A stretch of 64,000 bases of DNA from assembly GCA_029891385.1 (NCBI GenBank), contig CM057228.1, positions 58,535,783-58,599,782 of the forward strand. The letters run 5' to 3'. This document shows, piece by piece, positions 1-11,290 of this stretch. The notes beneath the pieces were generated by a model. That model worked only from the letters and a program-made list of their open reading frames with translations, searched no databases and was not told where the DNA came from. Position numbers and translations under genes: made by a program. The DNA is from Erythroxylum novogranatense. Its lineage: Eukaryota; Streptophyta; Magnoliopsida; Malpighiales; Erythroxylaceae. How positions within the stretch are numbered: position 1 is the first letter of the stretch; each line of letters starts with the position of its first letter.

Positions 1-159
1 ATATCAAATAATCAGCTCATGAGAGTTTAATTGTCTCTATGCATATGAAATCACCTTATTATGTTGTATTAGATTTCATCTAAACTCTGATGTGAAACTT
101 CATTATATACTACATAATCTCCAAATCCAAATGATATAATTATCATTGATGTTATACTT

Positions 160-620
160 CCTCAAAATTCTCTTTACATTCATCAGTCATACGATTTAGA
201 CATTTTTTCTCAAATAATTTTGTCAAGGGGCTAAGATCAGTAAAAACCCTTAACAACTTTTGTTAGTGTCTAATTTCTAGCTAATTCTAGAAAACTCCAG
301 ATCTCTTATAAATCCCTTGGCATTTCTTACTTCTTCATTACCTGTATTTTCTCTTTGAGTTTGTCAATATGCCATGTTTAGATACTATACGACCTATCAT
401 TTTATTTAATCAAGCTAGGATTCACTCTTATTAAACATTTTAATATATTCAATATATCATCTATGATCATAGCCACTGACTGATCCAAGCAAAATTGGGA
501 CACTTTATTCTTCAATACCATGATATTATCGGGGGCATTATTGACCCAAATAGATATTGCCAAAACTCTATGTGCCTATGATTAGTTCTCGTAATTCCTT
601 AAGTACTAATTCCTCAAAGA
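160..620 (-). pseudogene. Reverse transcriptase remnant (Ty3/gypsy pol)
   Basis: Frame-by-frame reading of the minus strand recovers blocks of chromoviral reverse transcriptase. A segment near 470-560 reads like the palm motif around 'NAP..IM.L.NKV'. The catalytic region reads IIDDIL at 450-467, where the family has FIDDIL. A downstream block reads APLTKLF at about 212-233, followed by a TDECKE-like stretch, matching the connection to RNase H. Stops and frameshifts separate the blocks, so no protein can be made. The order of motifs (palm, then connection, right to left) agrees with the orientation given by the primer-binding site. The assignment to Ty3/gypsy is firm. The clade is inferred from similarity to the other copies. 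Confidence 0.7.
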
Positions 621-2414
621 GGTAATATTATCTCATGTCATTTTCGATTTCCCAATTGAGTTCTTTTATATAATTATTTTCTTAATTCATTCGATTTCCT
701 TTGATTTCACGTTGACTTATTTTAATGTCTCTTCATTCATACTAGTCTATCCACACATTTCAATTTATTTGCAATATTAACTTCCTGTGTTGGTAACACA
801 TTCATCAAATCTAATTTGTATCTCCCGAACATATTACACAGAATATAACGTGGGCTTATATTCTCCTCACACTAACAATAATGTCACCTCAAATCCAAGA
901 ATCCAATCATATAGTTGGCTACTTTACATTAAACAAAATGCATACATTCTCAGTAGTATATTCTATCTCTTATGCTTGAGTCTCCGATAGGGATATGACT
1001 CCAATATTCATTTTTGATTCATTACATATTCATTTCTAATTTTTTCTTTCATCATTCATTCTTAAAATAAACTATCTAGTCTGCTTAACCTGATTCGGTG
1101 AAATTCTTCTTTTAAAGAAGATTTCGTAGTACTATCATCAATATTGTTCATGTAATCCTTATCAATCAACTGTCTTTATCATTGCTTATCAACCATTCTT
1201 AGTACCTCAAGAAGATTAATTTCTATCATTTCTTACACGGTCATAATGGTTTATTCATCAAAACTCAATGACGTAGTAGACATGATTACCGTCACATATG
1301 CCTAGGTGTGTATCATCAAGGTCATCCCATTCTATCCCAAGATTCATTTATGATAATTCTCCAATTTATATATATTACACAAATGATACTTTGATTCCAA
1401 TTGATGCTAGATAATATTTCTCTCTTTATTCTTACCCACAATCAGGGTATCCTAGTCACAATCGTGAGAGAAACCTATTTTTGTCAGGCCACCATCGTGC
1501 CCTACACTTTCTTTCTCACAATAAAACACATACTAATATCAATTCTATTAAAAAAATTCCAGAATTTACTTATTCTAATGCTACATCATTTCATAATAAT
1601 TCAACTACCATATTGATTGCATTCGCTATTCCCATTTAATTTGTCATCTTTTTCTTAATCTCACGCATACATAAAATCCTATCTTGTATGCATTTCTAAC
1701 TTTCTCCTAACAATATATATCATCCATCTCATGAAAAGCCATTTATGTCTATTTCATTCCCCTTTTATTCCTTCTTCATTTCTATCCCATTTTCCTATTG
1801 CCATTTATTTCATCTTCCATATGTATATCCTTAATCCATTCAGAATTATAGATGCAGAATCATCATAAAGTTCTGATCTCAATATCATAGACATATTATT
1901 ATGCTAAATCATAACTCTTATCACATTTATTCGACATTCATTTCAAGTCCAAGTCTAACCTTTCAAAGTCATAGAAAATTTTCTTTTCTTTTAACCTAGC
2001 TTATACACTTTAAATCTCATCATCCATATTTATAACACTTCCTTCCTTAATCAATCCAAGACAATGTATTCACATCTATTTCACATTCGAGAATATATTA
2101 CCATAGTACAATATTGATAGCATATTCATAATACATTCACTAATGCAAGTGTATTGAACCTTTATATGCCTTATCTAACCATATACTATTTCTCATTTCT
2201 ATATATCCACAAACTTTCATTTTCTCACTTTCTGACAAATCATCATTCTTCTTACTAATTTCTATCAACTCAAACTCTTAACGAATGCTCATGTGTGCAA
2301 CTCATACACATGCGACTAAGAATAGGGATCAGTTGCCATTGCATGTTAAGACATGTCTAAAATGCCTGTAACTTGACACATATCTAAAAAAAGCCCATGT
2401 AAGATACTAAATCT

Positions 2415-2428
2415 GGGCTCTGATACCA
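2415..2428 (-). other. Primer-binding site, initiator-Met tRNA type
   Basis: On the minus strand this reads TGGTATCAGAGCCC, the classic plant retrotransposon primer-binding site complementary to the 3' end of initiator-Met tRNA. It follows the LTR end (ATGCTACA) after three bases. It fixes the direction of the element: LTR to the right, interior to the left. Confidence 0.9.
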
Positions 2429-3237
2429 AGTTGTAGCATCTCACTCTCGTAAGACACATACCGAACATCCTTAGTGATGTCCAAGAACTTGCCCCGCGAG
2501 GGTAGCATGCTAGAATAGTCAGTCAGTAAAACTCATAATTTTTTTTTCAAAAACAATGCATACGTATGTGAAAATCAATAATCAAATTGGGCCCACTTTC
2601 TTTCAGAAACATTTTCAATCGCAACATTATAATCATTATACAACTCATCAGTATGCATACATATGCGAAAATTAATAATCAACTTAGGCCCATTCTTTTC
2701 TTTCGTAACATCAAAGTCACATTTATTACTATTATTCTCGAGATCAATCTCATTTACAAACCTTTCCAATTTGGGAAGTTATTACAAAACAAAATTATTT
2801 AAATACACAATGTATAATCATTATGGAAAACACAATTTGATATAGAAATAAGAAATAAAAATACAGACGCGAACTGATCTCGACCTTTATCTCTTACTTG
2901 AATGCAGTAGGTATACTCCCGTTTACCTAACGGGGTACTCTTCTGAGCCTAAAAAATATTGCAAATTTTAGGTTAGTTTTGTAAATTCTGTGAGTGACCA
3001 TCCTTAATGGCTCACTCGATCAAATGACACATACAATTCATATAATCATATAATTCACATCATTTCATTAATAATCATGAATCATCACATATCACTTGGG
3101 CATTTATTTCACATTTCACTTTCAACACATATCACATTCAAAACTCAGTCAACTATTTAAATCATAACTATCATATATATATGTAGTGCTCATAAGACTC
3201 ACTTTCAGTTGTTATTGTTGTGACCAAGTGTCTATGA

Positions 3238-3345
3238 CTGTCCCATATCCATTATAGATACCAGGCTCATTGATAACTATCCCGTATCCGTTGAAGATAC
3301 CGAGCTCATTTTACATAGTCTTAACCACTTCTGAGCTTTAAGCTC
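3238..3345 (-). repeat. Hairpin cassettes in the minus-strand LTR
   Basis: Two imperfect units contain a short inverted repeat followed by a GAGCTC/AGGCTC-like box. The clearest hairpin is GTATC/GATAC at 3284-3300. A perfect 13-base palindrome with a one-base centre, GAGCTTTAAGCTC, lies at 3333-3345. The same kind of cassette occurs at the matching place in the other chromovirus LTRs (6894-6980, 41690-41840, 60690-60840). Confidence 0.65.
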
Positions 3346-3803
3346 TTTTTCACATACAAGGAGAACTTCTAATATTTCATCATATGCATCATACACCTCA
3401 GACATTCAATGTCCAAAATCAGTACAATCACATTCACATTCATTAGCAATTCGATACAGAATTTAAACAGAACAAACACTTAAAGTAAGACTATCTAGGT
3501 CAACTCACAGTACGCTCCAGATTAGCATTAGCTTTCGAGATCTAGATGTGGACGTTTATCCTACACATCAACATTATGTAATACACACAATGCACACACG
3601 TTAATAATTACACAATCTTATGAAAACTCAATCATATACATATGTATATGTGTTGTGTATAATGCATGTTCAAAGACAATCCCGAGTATCGCTCTATTAT
3701 TCTTGCCATGTAAACATTCATATTTCCAAACTCACATAAGTATCATTTATACTTATGGTTTATACCTCAATAAAACCATTAAAATCAAATTTCATAACTC
3801 AGT

Positions 3804-3808
3804 TCGTC
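3804..3808. repeat. Left TSD of solo LTR 3809-7997
   Basis: TCGTC here matches TCGTA at 7998-8002 in four of five bases. This fits a 5-bp LTR-retrotransposon target duplication with one later change. Confidence 0.65.
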
Positions 3809-4458
3809 TGTAACATCCCGTCCCCATATTAAGGGTTGTGACCTGAAATTTCAATCCATGCAAGCTCAAAGAGAAATTGAGACAATGCATTTTCTTGCTC
3901 ATGCACCATGTTAGCATATATGCATGTTAATACGGAATGTTTTCACATAAAAAGTGGTACATGCATTCATTGACAACTTCTGGGTATAAATGGTATTAAA
4001 TGTGACTTTTGAAAATGAGGGGTAGAAAGAGTGATCTTGGTATGAGTTGTGATAAGTAAAGATTTAGAAACAAGATTGGTAGTGATCTGGAAAATATTCA
4101 CTGAATACGTTTCAGTCTTTAAGCCATAACGTTTTCTGCGGTTGTCCAAATAAGATGATTCTTAATTTGGATTAATCTAGAGATATATGGATACATTTTG
4201 TATGAAGACATCGAATTTCAATTCTGTGTCTAAGAGTCCCAAATATTGTCATGAAGTGAAGAATGAGGTGCAGTGTTGGTGTATGAATGAAAAATTTGTC
4301 TTCGGAATTTAGGGGCAAATTTGGGATTGATAAAGATAGATTTTGACAAAATTTCCTTCTGGAAAGTTGTAGATAATTATTTTATCTTTCCAACGATATA
4401 AAGTTTGTAAAGTTTGGATATCGGAGTTGAAAGATACAAGAATTACAAGTTATGAGGT

Positions 4459-4675
4459 TTCTTCGTCTGCTTTTCATCGTCTCAGTTGACTTTTTACGTC
4501 TCAGTTTGACCGTCTGAGTTACTGTTCACTGTCTCAGTTACTGTTCATTGTCTCAATTGACTTTTTGTGTCTCAGTTTGACCGTCTGAGTTACTGTTCAT
4601 CATCTCAGTTGACTTTTTGCGTCTCAGTTTGACCTTCTGAGTTACTGTTCATCGTCTCAGTTACTATACATTGCT
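4459..4675 (+). repeat. Imperfect minisatellite of GTCTCAGTT / GTCTGAGTT boxes
   Basis: Alternating boxes GTCTCAGTTGACTTTT, GTCTCAGTTTGACC and GTCTGAGTTACTGTTCA repeat about ten times. It sits just before a module about lost or gained 'ttcataaaagtt' text that is common to all LTRs here. Unrelated tandem repeats occupy the same place in sister LTRs (35704-35889, 59169-59497). Confidence 0.8.
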
Positions 4676-5664
4676 ACCTTCTGATCCATTTTCTACCTTT
4701 AAAACGATATAATTGGCCTTCAAGGTCTTCATAAAAGTTTTAGATCCAGAAGTCCTCTTTCCAATGGTCTAAAAATGAAGTCAATCGGACATCTATAGAA
4801 AAAGTTATATTATTTACACTGAGACATATACAGATGCAAAAAGCAGACGCAAAAAGTAGACGATAGAAAAATGAGACGATACTGAATGTAGAAGATAGAA
4901 TTAGCCTTTGAGGTCTTCATAGAAGTTATATATCCAGAAGTCCTCTTTCCAATGGTCTAAAAATTAAGTTAATCAAACATCTGTAGCAAAATTTATAGCA
5001 TTCGTACTGAGATATGTACATTTCAGGTGAAGGCAGAAACGTGTTGGAGTCTTTTGGCCATAACTTCTTCTCTGGACCTTCAAATGACTTGATTCTTGAA
5101 CCGTTGGATTTGTAAGAACTTTCTCTATATCTCCACCAAAAATACAAGTTATCTGAATTGTATGGAGGGAGATTGAGTGAAAAGAGTGAGACGGGTACAG
5201 TGAGTGTGTTCTTAAAGGATATGAACTGGTGTTATCTTACTGAATATACTTCAGTGTTTTGATGATATCTTGATTTGTAGAAATCAAAATGAGGTGATTT
5301 CTGATTCATGATGAACTAGAGACATGGAGCTACAAATGGTATGAAGGACTTGGAATCTGATTCAGTCTCTAGGATGTTTGAAATTCTTATGGAAGTTATG
5401 TATAGTATACTGTATGGACAAGAATAGTTCAAAATGTTTGAAGCATATCTTTTGAATCACTGAACCAAATTGAATGGTTTCGGTGGCTTTAGAAACTCAA
5501 GACAATGGGAGATATCTTTTGGAAGAAAGTGTTATGTTAGACTGTTCAAGGGTACAATGGGCAAGACACTTAAAGACAAAAGACATTAGGTTTAATGAAA
5601 AGGGCAAATTGGACAATTCTCACTCATTAATGGCATAATTGGAAAAAAGAAGTGTTGTCCTGTT

Positions 5665-5673
5665 TATAAATAG
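5665..5673 (+). promoter_or_regulatory. Candidate LTR TATA box
   Basis: TATAAATAG is a near-ideal plant TATA element. The sequence changes from AT-rich to a GA-rich leader about 30 bases downstream (near 5695-5705), where transcription would be expected to start. It lies mid-LTR, as expected for a U3/R boundary in a long LTR. Start-site mapping has not been seen; this is inferred from sequence alone. Confidence 0.5.
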
Positions 5674-6893
5674 AGAAGAACTACGGGAATGAGAAGATTC
5701 AAGAGAAACGTGAAAAAGAATGAGAGAGAGAAAGAAGAGAGAACAAGCTAGGGTTTTAATTTCCTTAGCCTTCAAGAGAAATTTTAAAGTTGCGCAAGAA
5801 AAGAAAATGTAAGAGGAAGAAAAGAGCTTCCATTTGAGCTAAAGATCTCTTTTTGGTGAACAATCAAGGTAAGATCTTTTTGACTCTTTTGGATTTTCGG
5901 AAAGATTCTAGCTTATGGAGTTTAGAAATTGGTTGGGTTTAAATGTTCTAGAATCAATTTTGGAGATTTTTCTTTGTGGGATTTTTAAGTGGATTTCTAT
6001 TGAATGAGATTTGGTTTATATTAGGAAACCAAGAGAATCCTACCCAAGAACAAGGGGGAAAGACAAATTTGACTCGAAGTTTTGCAAGCCAACTAGGTGG
6101 GTAATATATATTTATGGTTTTTGTGTAATTGGGCAATATGCCTAAATGTGTACATATGTTAAATTGCTAAGCTATGAATAGGGATTTGATATTATGAGAT
6201 CATATGAGGTTGGAAAAGAGATGATGAGAAATTAAGTTATGATATAAAGTAACCAAGTATTTTTGAAGTGTAAGCTTATGAATAAGCTAGACTTATAAAA
6301 AGGGAAAATATTGAAAGGAGAAGTTAGAACGATCATGTACCAATGAAGTATATGAAACGCATATGAATTTTGAAATGGAAATGAGCTTAAAGTGTATATT
6401 AGAACATATACCTGGGATTGTCATTGAACATGCATTGTACATAGTCCATTATTACAATTTTACAAAAATGAATGTTGTTATGTGTACAATTATTGATGAG
6501 TGTGCAGTGTGTGCCTTGCATAGATAGGTTGTGCAGGTCAAGTGTCCACATTCTAACGTTCCAGAATTAGGAAACAAATGCTATTTTGGAGCGTACTGTG
6601 AGTAGACCTAGATGGTCTTACCTTATTGTTTGTTTTGTTTATGTTATAAACTGAGTGATTATGTTATAAACTGTCAATTGGATGAATGATGTGTAAATAT
6701 GTGATTGGTAAAAGCATATTAGTTATAAATGAAATTGTGAAATGCTCTACTTTAATGTGGATTGTCGGACTAAGATCCGATGTTATGAGAAAGTGATTGA
6801 ATGGGATAAGTAATTGTGAGTGATGCATTCCATTACATGAATGCATGAAACAAAATAGCAATTGTGACCCGAGTAGCCACCGATCAGAGCTAC

Positions 6894-6980
6894 AAGCTCA
6901 ACGTTCAATGAGCCCTACATGGGACAGTTATCAATGAGCCCTACATGGGACAGTTTAATGAGCCCTTAAGGGACAGTTTA
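6894..6980 (+). repeat. AATGAGCC-hairpin-GGACAGTT cassette array
   Basis: Three units of about 23-30 bases each have a constant left flank (ATGAGCCC) and right flank (GGGACAGTT) around a small inverted repeat: CCC-TACA-TGGG twice, then CCC-TTAA-GGG. A related palindrome, GAGCTACAAGCTC, precedes them. The array lies about 1.1 kb from the LTR 3' end. Confidence 0.7.
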
Positions 6981-7274
6981 GGCACTCGGTCATAACAAAG
7001 TAACAAATGGGAAGTGAGTCTCATGTGCATTACATATGCATAATGAAAGATGTGATTATTGATACAAAGTATGATTGATTGAATGTACTGAATGTGAAAT
7101 AATGTGATATGTTGAATGTCGGGCTACGGTCCGATGATAAGTGAATGTGATCGAATAAGTGCATGCAATGTAAGTGATGCACTCCATGGCATGAATGCAT
7201 GAAATATGAAGGCGTTGTGACTTGAGTTGCCTGTATGAAGCGTTTCCACGTAGAGCTATGCTCCGTGAGTATGT

Positions 7275-7394
7275 GATTCGACTAAGCCTACGGGCTGGTA
7301 TTTGGATTCGACTAAGCCTACGGGCTGGTATTTTGATTTGACTAAGCCTACGAGCTGGTATTCTGATTCGACTAAGCCTACAGGCTAGTACTCT
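7275..7394 (+). repeat. Four 30-bp tandem units, each with a UACG-loop hairpin
   Basis: Units start at 7275, 7305, 7335 and 7365 with an exact 30-base period. Units 1 and 2 contain AGCC-TACG-GGCT, a stem closed by C-G around TACG, i.e. a cUACGg (UNCG-class) tetraloop in sense RNA. Unit 3 has one arm change (AGCT) and unit 4 a loop change (TACA). A long antisense frame across the array is only a by-product of the period being divisible by three. Confidence 0.85.
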
Positions 7395-7997
7395 GTATAT
7401 GTGAAGAGGCACTCAGTCACAACAATAAGAACGAATGTGAGTCTCATACAAGTGACATATGCATCATATGAATGTCTGAATGATTTGAATGTAAAATTTG
7501 AATTCTATATGACATATATGTATGTGTTATGTGACTGGGTGAGCCATCGAGGATGGTCACTCATTGAGTTCGCAAAACTCACCCAAAATTTGCAACTATT
7601 TTTTAGGATTCAGAATAATACCCTGTTAGGCCAACGGGAGTATGCTGACAGCATTTAAGTGAATGATAGAGGTCGGGATTAGTTCGCGTCTGCATTGCAT
7701 GTCTATATTTTTGTATTAAATTGTTTCTTTCGCAAATTTCCGTATGAATTGTAATTTGAAATGATTCCAATGTTGTATTTGTGGAAGGGCCAAATGGCCA
7801 TATAGGAATTTTGTAAATGGCATTGTATGATGGGAAAGGGCTTATGCCCCATTTGATTATTGACTCCCATGTGTTTGGAAAAAAAATGTATACTGAATTT
7901 TGATTGATCGAGTGCGTAGCACACCACCCTTGCGGGGTACGATCTCGGATATCACCATCAATATCGGGTTCAGGTCTTACGAGAGTGGCGTGCTACA

Positions 7998-8002
7998 TCG
8001 TA
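7998..8002. repeat. Right TSD of solo LTR 3809-7997
   Basis: TCGTA, partner of TCGTC at 3804-3808. Confidence 0.65.
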
Positions 8003-9639
8003 AATTCAGATTTTTCCTTAAACATACCTTCGGGTCTATTGTACATGATCAATCTAACAATGAAAATGAAGTAATTTGGCATCACTTTCTCTAGAATAAT
8101 ATTCCCGATTGTCTTAAGTTTCTAATGAAACTAGGATCATTCAATTTGGTTCAGTACTCCAAATAATTCTAACTATTCTTAAACTAAAATAGTATTCTAT
8201 GCTCAACTTCAAGTTAGATTCTGAAATTATAGAGACAGAATTAAAATTCGATTTCTTCAGAAAAATTGTAGCCTTATGTTTCTATTTTAATCTAAATTAA
8301 GAATCATTCCATTTGATAACTACAGTTCAATATATCACCAAATTACCAAAGCATGTTTAATGAAAATACTCCATTCGTCAATTTTCCAGAATTGTTCATC
8401 ATTTTCATCCCAAATTTATCACTCAATCTCTCCTAAATGATTTCAGAAGATTATAATTTTTTTGTACATTCCCCATTTTCATTTCACCATTTCAACTCCC
8501 ATTCAGCTCAACACATTCTTAAATAAATTAAAAAATATAATTAACCAAATATCAAAAATTAGAAAATTCGCCATGCATGTTCTTCATTTCCTGCACTTTC
8601 CTTCATTTTTTTGCATTTTGTTCATCTTCTTCTTTTCTTTTTCTCAATCTAACATTTCTAATTTATATCTACCCCATTTTGGACTTCCATTTAACTCAGA
8701 TCGTCCATAAACAAAGCTAAAATCCCATATTGAAACTCAAACATTAAAACAGAAAAATTAAAAAGGAATAAAGTTGTGCAGGAAAGTTGGCCGCGGTGAA
8801 GCTAGGAGTTGACCGTGGTGTAAGTATCCCTAGAGGAATCCTTGTAAAATCCTGCAAGTTGGCTAGAGTGAAACAAGGAATTAGCCCCGCGAACTTTCAT
8901 CTTCCAAACAGGACTCATCTTCCAAATTTTCAAAATTTTACACCTAGCACAACATGTACAAAGATCACTCTTTTTACTTCATTTACTCTTCATTCTTGAC
9001 CCCATTTCAACTTAATATCATTCACAAATAAATCATGATCTATATTTTATCATTAACTCAAAAACAAAACATATGCATATACCATTCATCAACAATTTTC
9101 TGCACTAATCCTAACACCATTATGATTATCATTCTACCTCAAAATCATATCTATAATGATATATGAATTATTACTCATCATACATATCCAAAAACAAGAC
9201 ATTTACTTAAACTTTTCATCACTCAAGTTCATCATAAACAAAAAACCATTTACTAAATTTAATCCAACATTATATCATCACATACACAAAAGCAAGGCAT
9301 TTACATTTACATGTCAGCACTCACGACTCACACATGAAAATTTCATTATAATTCATCAATCTCAAATTACCCATCATATTATTTTCACTTAACACTACCC
9401 ATGATGATTAGAGCATGACTTACTTGATTAAGCTCCAAGATTCTTCAAACTGTTCAAGATCTCTCTTAACCCTAGCTTCCTTCTCTTACATGTACATCAT
9501 CAATAAAGGTTGTAGGGTTAGGTCTTTAGTGACAAAAATGGAGAAGAAAACAAATATTGGAGAAACAAGGTGAAAGACTAGACCAAAAATCAGCATGGTG
9601 AGAGTAAGAGTGAGTTCCGTGAGTGAAGAAGAGAAAGAT

Positions 9640-9686
9640 GAAGAAGAAGAAGAAGAAGAAGAAGAAGAAGAAGAAGAAGAAGAAGA
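9640..9686 (+). repeat. (GAA)n microsatellite
   Basis: About fifteen uninterrupted GAA triplets lie inside the minus-strand LTR. On the LTR sense strand it reads (TTC)n. Serine/leucine-rich frames across it are simple-repeat artefacts. Confidence 0.95.
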
Positions 9687-10289
9687 TGGAGAAATGAAGC
9701 ATATGTCATGAATAGGCAAGTAAAAAACCACAAAATGGTCTTTAATTGGGTGAAAGAATAGTAAGTGATGAGGGTAGTGACACTTGTCACTTCCTATGGT
9801 CCCACTTTTGGTCTTTTAATCTACTAGTCTATTTGTCTCCATTTTTAACCCCAATTTTCAATGACATAAGTCATTAAATCTTAATGTCACATAATAAAAT
9901 TTCTACTATCATTTGACATTTATTTCTACCACTATTCATCAATTGTTCTGCCACTTGATATTTTTTCTATTCTAAAAATACCCTTAAAATTTCAGAAAAT
10001 TCTCAAATTTTCACCAAAAATTATGAGTCAATAATTACACTCTCCAAATCAATTCTTAACACATACAATTCATGGTTCCAGATACATATCATATTTGTAG
10101 ATCAGTTATACCCGAAAAATGTCAATGAATACATGTACAATCATTTTAGTATGCAAAAATCAATATTCACATTTGTGTATGTTAACATTATACATGAGCA
10201 TGAAATTCATTTTTCTAAACTCTCATTGCTATTTCTCAATTATAGAAATCTAGGGTTCTACCCCCTTAGTATAGGAACGGGATGTTACA

Positions 10290-10341
10290 TCTTTATCATC
10301 TTTCACATCTTCAACATCACCATCTTCTTTATGGAACTCCT
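10290..10341 (-). pseudogene. Short Athila-like fragment separated from 25171-26425
   Basis: These 52 bases lie between two retrotransposon insertions. Excising the solo LTR at 10342-25165 and one TSD copy joins them to 25171 onward. The joined minus-strand reading gives an acidic stretch (E/D/K-rich) that follows the Athila protease remnant. On its own the piece is too short to classify; the call depends on the excision. Confidence 0.5.
10337..10341. repeat. Left TSD of family G solo LTR 10342-25165
   Basis: CTCCT is identical to 25166-25170. Confidence 0.85.
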
Positions 10342-10454
10342 TGTTGGACCCCGATTTTTAAGTGAAAATAAGAAATATTTCAAAGTGGATGAGTTGATTG
10401 AAATTAAGTTGAAAATCAAGAAATAAAGAGAGAGTGTGAGAAGATGAAAATTTG

Positions 10455-11165
10455 TGAAAAGTTTGACTTTTTGGCCTTTAAGAGTTGACTTTTGATTTAG
10501 GCAAAATTTGATAAAATGATTTACATGAAACTTGTAGATTATGTTAAGAGCTTTCTGTAGCCATAAAGTTTGTAATTTTTCGATCTCGGGAGTGAAAGTT
10601 ATGATCAGTCAAAGTTCAGATGTGTTGTAGGTTGACTTATATTATGGCTGAAGCTTTGACTAGAAAAATTTACCTAGTTAGAGGATAATTTAGCTTTGAA
10701 ATTCTTCATGAAAATTGAAGGATTTAATTTGATCTTTATTTTGACATAAAGTATGCAATTTTTCGATCAAGGAATAATAAGTTATGATTTTTACAAGTTT
10801 ATGTTATGGTTTTAGCATGATTATTAGATGACAGAACGTTTGACTGAAAAATTGACTTCCTTAGAGGTCAAATTGAATTTTTTTATGTCCTTCATGAAAG
10901 TTGTAGAGGACTTTCCAAGCTTTGTATTGATATAAAATATGACATGATTGGATTTTGGAGTTGAAAGATATGAATTTTCAAAGTTAGCATTTGTTTAGGG
11001 ATATATTAAATTGGGGCAGTACCTTTGACTGAATTTTTGACCTCTTTAGAGACAAAATTAAATTTTAAGCTCTTCATGGAAGTTGTAGAGCTTCCTTCAA
11101 GCTTTCCATAGAGACTAAGTTTGTTAAAATTGTAGTTAGGGATTAAAAGATATGAAGTTTAGAAG
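10455..11165 (+). repeat. Four diverged ~180-bp modules inside a family G LTR
   Basis: Each module repeats the same order of short texts: a 'TTGACT' start, 'TTCATGAAAGTTGTAGA', 'AAGCTTTC', 'ATAAAGTTTG', then 'GGAGTTGAAAGATATGA'. Breaks fall near 10620, 10800 and 10985. The same four modules appear in antisense at about 40090-40790 in the minus-strand solo LTR, and related ones at 47190-47880 and 53460-54130. They look like an ancient tandem duplication that enlarged the LTR. Confidence 0.65.
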
Positions 11166-11209
11166 TTTTAGAATTTTTTTAAAAAAAGGAAATTTCATCG
11201 CACTCGTCA

Positions 11210-11290
11210 GAGTGCGACACGTCGCACCATCCGAGTGTGACGCGTCGCACCCAGCCGAGTGCGATGCGTCGCACCCAGCCGAGTGCGACC
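11210..11290 (+). repeat. 24-bp CpG-rich tandem, each unit a hairpin
   Basis: Three units (11210-11232, 11233-11256, 11257-11280) and a partial fourth. Unit 1 contains the inverted repeat GTGCGAC-AC-GTCGCAC. Units 2 and 3 each differ in one arm base, consistent with C-to-T change at CpG. It stands out as GC-rich in an AT-rich LTR. A minus-strand family G LTR carries a different hairpin at the corresponding place (39995-40016). Confidence 0.85.

Larger units (their letters stand above)
1..2431 (-). mobile_element. Decayed gag-pol interior of a minus-strand Ty3/gypsy chromovirus; left part lies outside the window
   Basis: This stretch lies just inside a primer-binding site (2415-2428) and LTR (2432-10289), so it is the interior of a minus-strand element read right to left. 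Reverse transcriptase traces are recognisable at about 160-620. The part between about 700 and 2414 should hold leader, gag and protease, but it is so decayed that I cannot place motifs; no open frame exceeds about 70 codons. The plus strand is rich in C, T and A, matching the purine-rich sense strand of the other elements here. The distance from primer-binding site to the RT catalytic motif (about 2 kb) is slightly shorter than in the copy at 61500-64000, suggesting net deletion. Confidence 0.72.
3809..7997 (+). mobile_element. Solo LTR (4.19 kb) of a chromovirus family, plus strand
   Basis: It begins TGTAACATCCC and ends GTGCTACA, with TG...CA ends and a near-perfect 5-bp TSD. Neither a primer-binding site nor a polypurine tract adjoins it, so it is a solo LTR left after LTR-LTR recombination. 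Internally it holds a pyrimidine-rich tandem repeat (4459-4675), a TATA-box candidate (5665-5673), a purine-rich leader (5690-5840) and two hairpin-cassette arrays (6894-6980, 7275-7394). It is inserted in opposite orientation into an LTR of a related family. Open frames inside it are short or antisense to repeats and are not genes. Confidence 0.87.
2432..10289 (-). mobile_element. 5' LTR of the minus-strand chromovirus, split by a nested solo LTR
   Basis: On the minus strand the LTR begins TGTAACATCCC at 10289 and ends ATGCTACA at 2432, next to the primer-binding site. Removing the nested solo LTR and one TSD copy leaves about 3.66 kb. It is recognisably homologous, in inverted orientation, to the solo LTR inside it (compare the block at 8090-8170 with 5460-5520, and 2940-3020 with 7540-7640). 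The part at 8003-10289 is AT-rich with a GC-richer patch at about 8785-8895. That patch sits where sister LTRs carry tandem repeats. No coding sequence is present. The host sequence on the right is Athila-like; the other end lies outside the window, so its TSD cannot be checked. Confidence 0.82.

Noticed and set aside
7056..7412. Antisense 118-codon frame with repeated R-R-L-S-R-I units
   Set aside because: The 30-bp hairpin repeat is divisible by three, so any frame stays open; it is antisense to the LTR.
3809..7997. Possible complete element rather than solo LTR
   Set aside because: No internal PBS/PPT pair and no repeated ends beyond the single LTR; flanks form a TSD directly.
9486..9790. 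Serine- or leucine-rich minus-strand frames
   Set aside because: Produced by the (GAA)n microsatellite.
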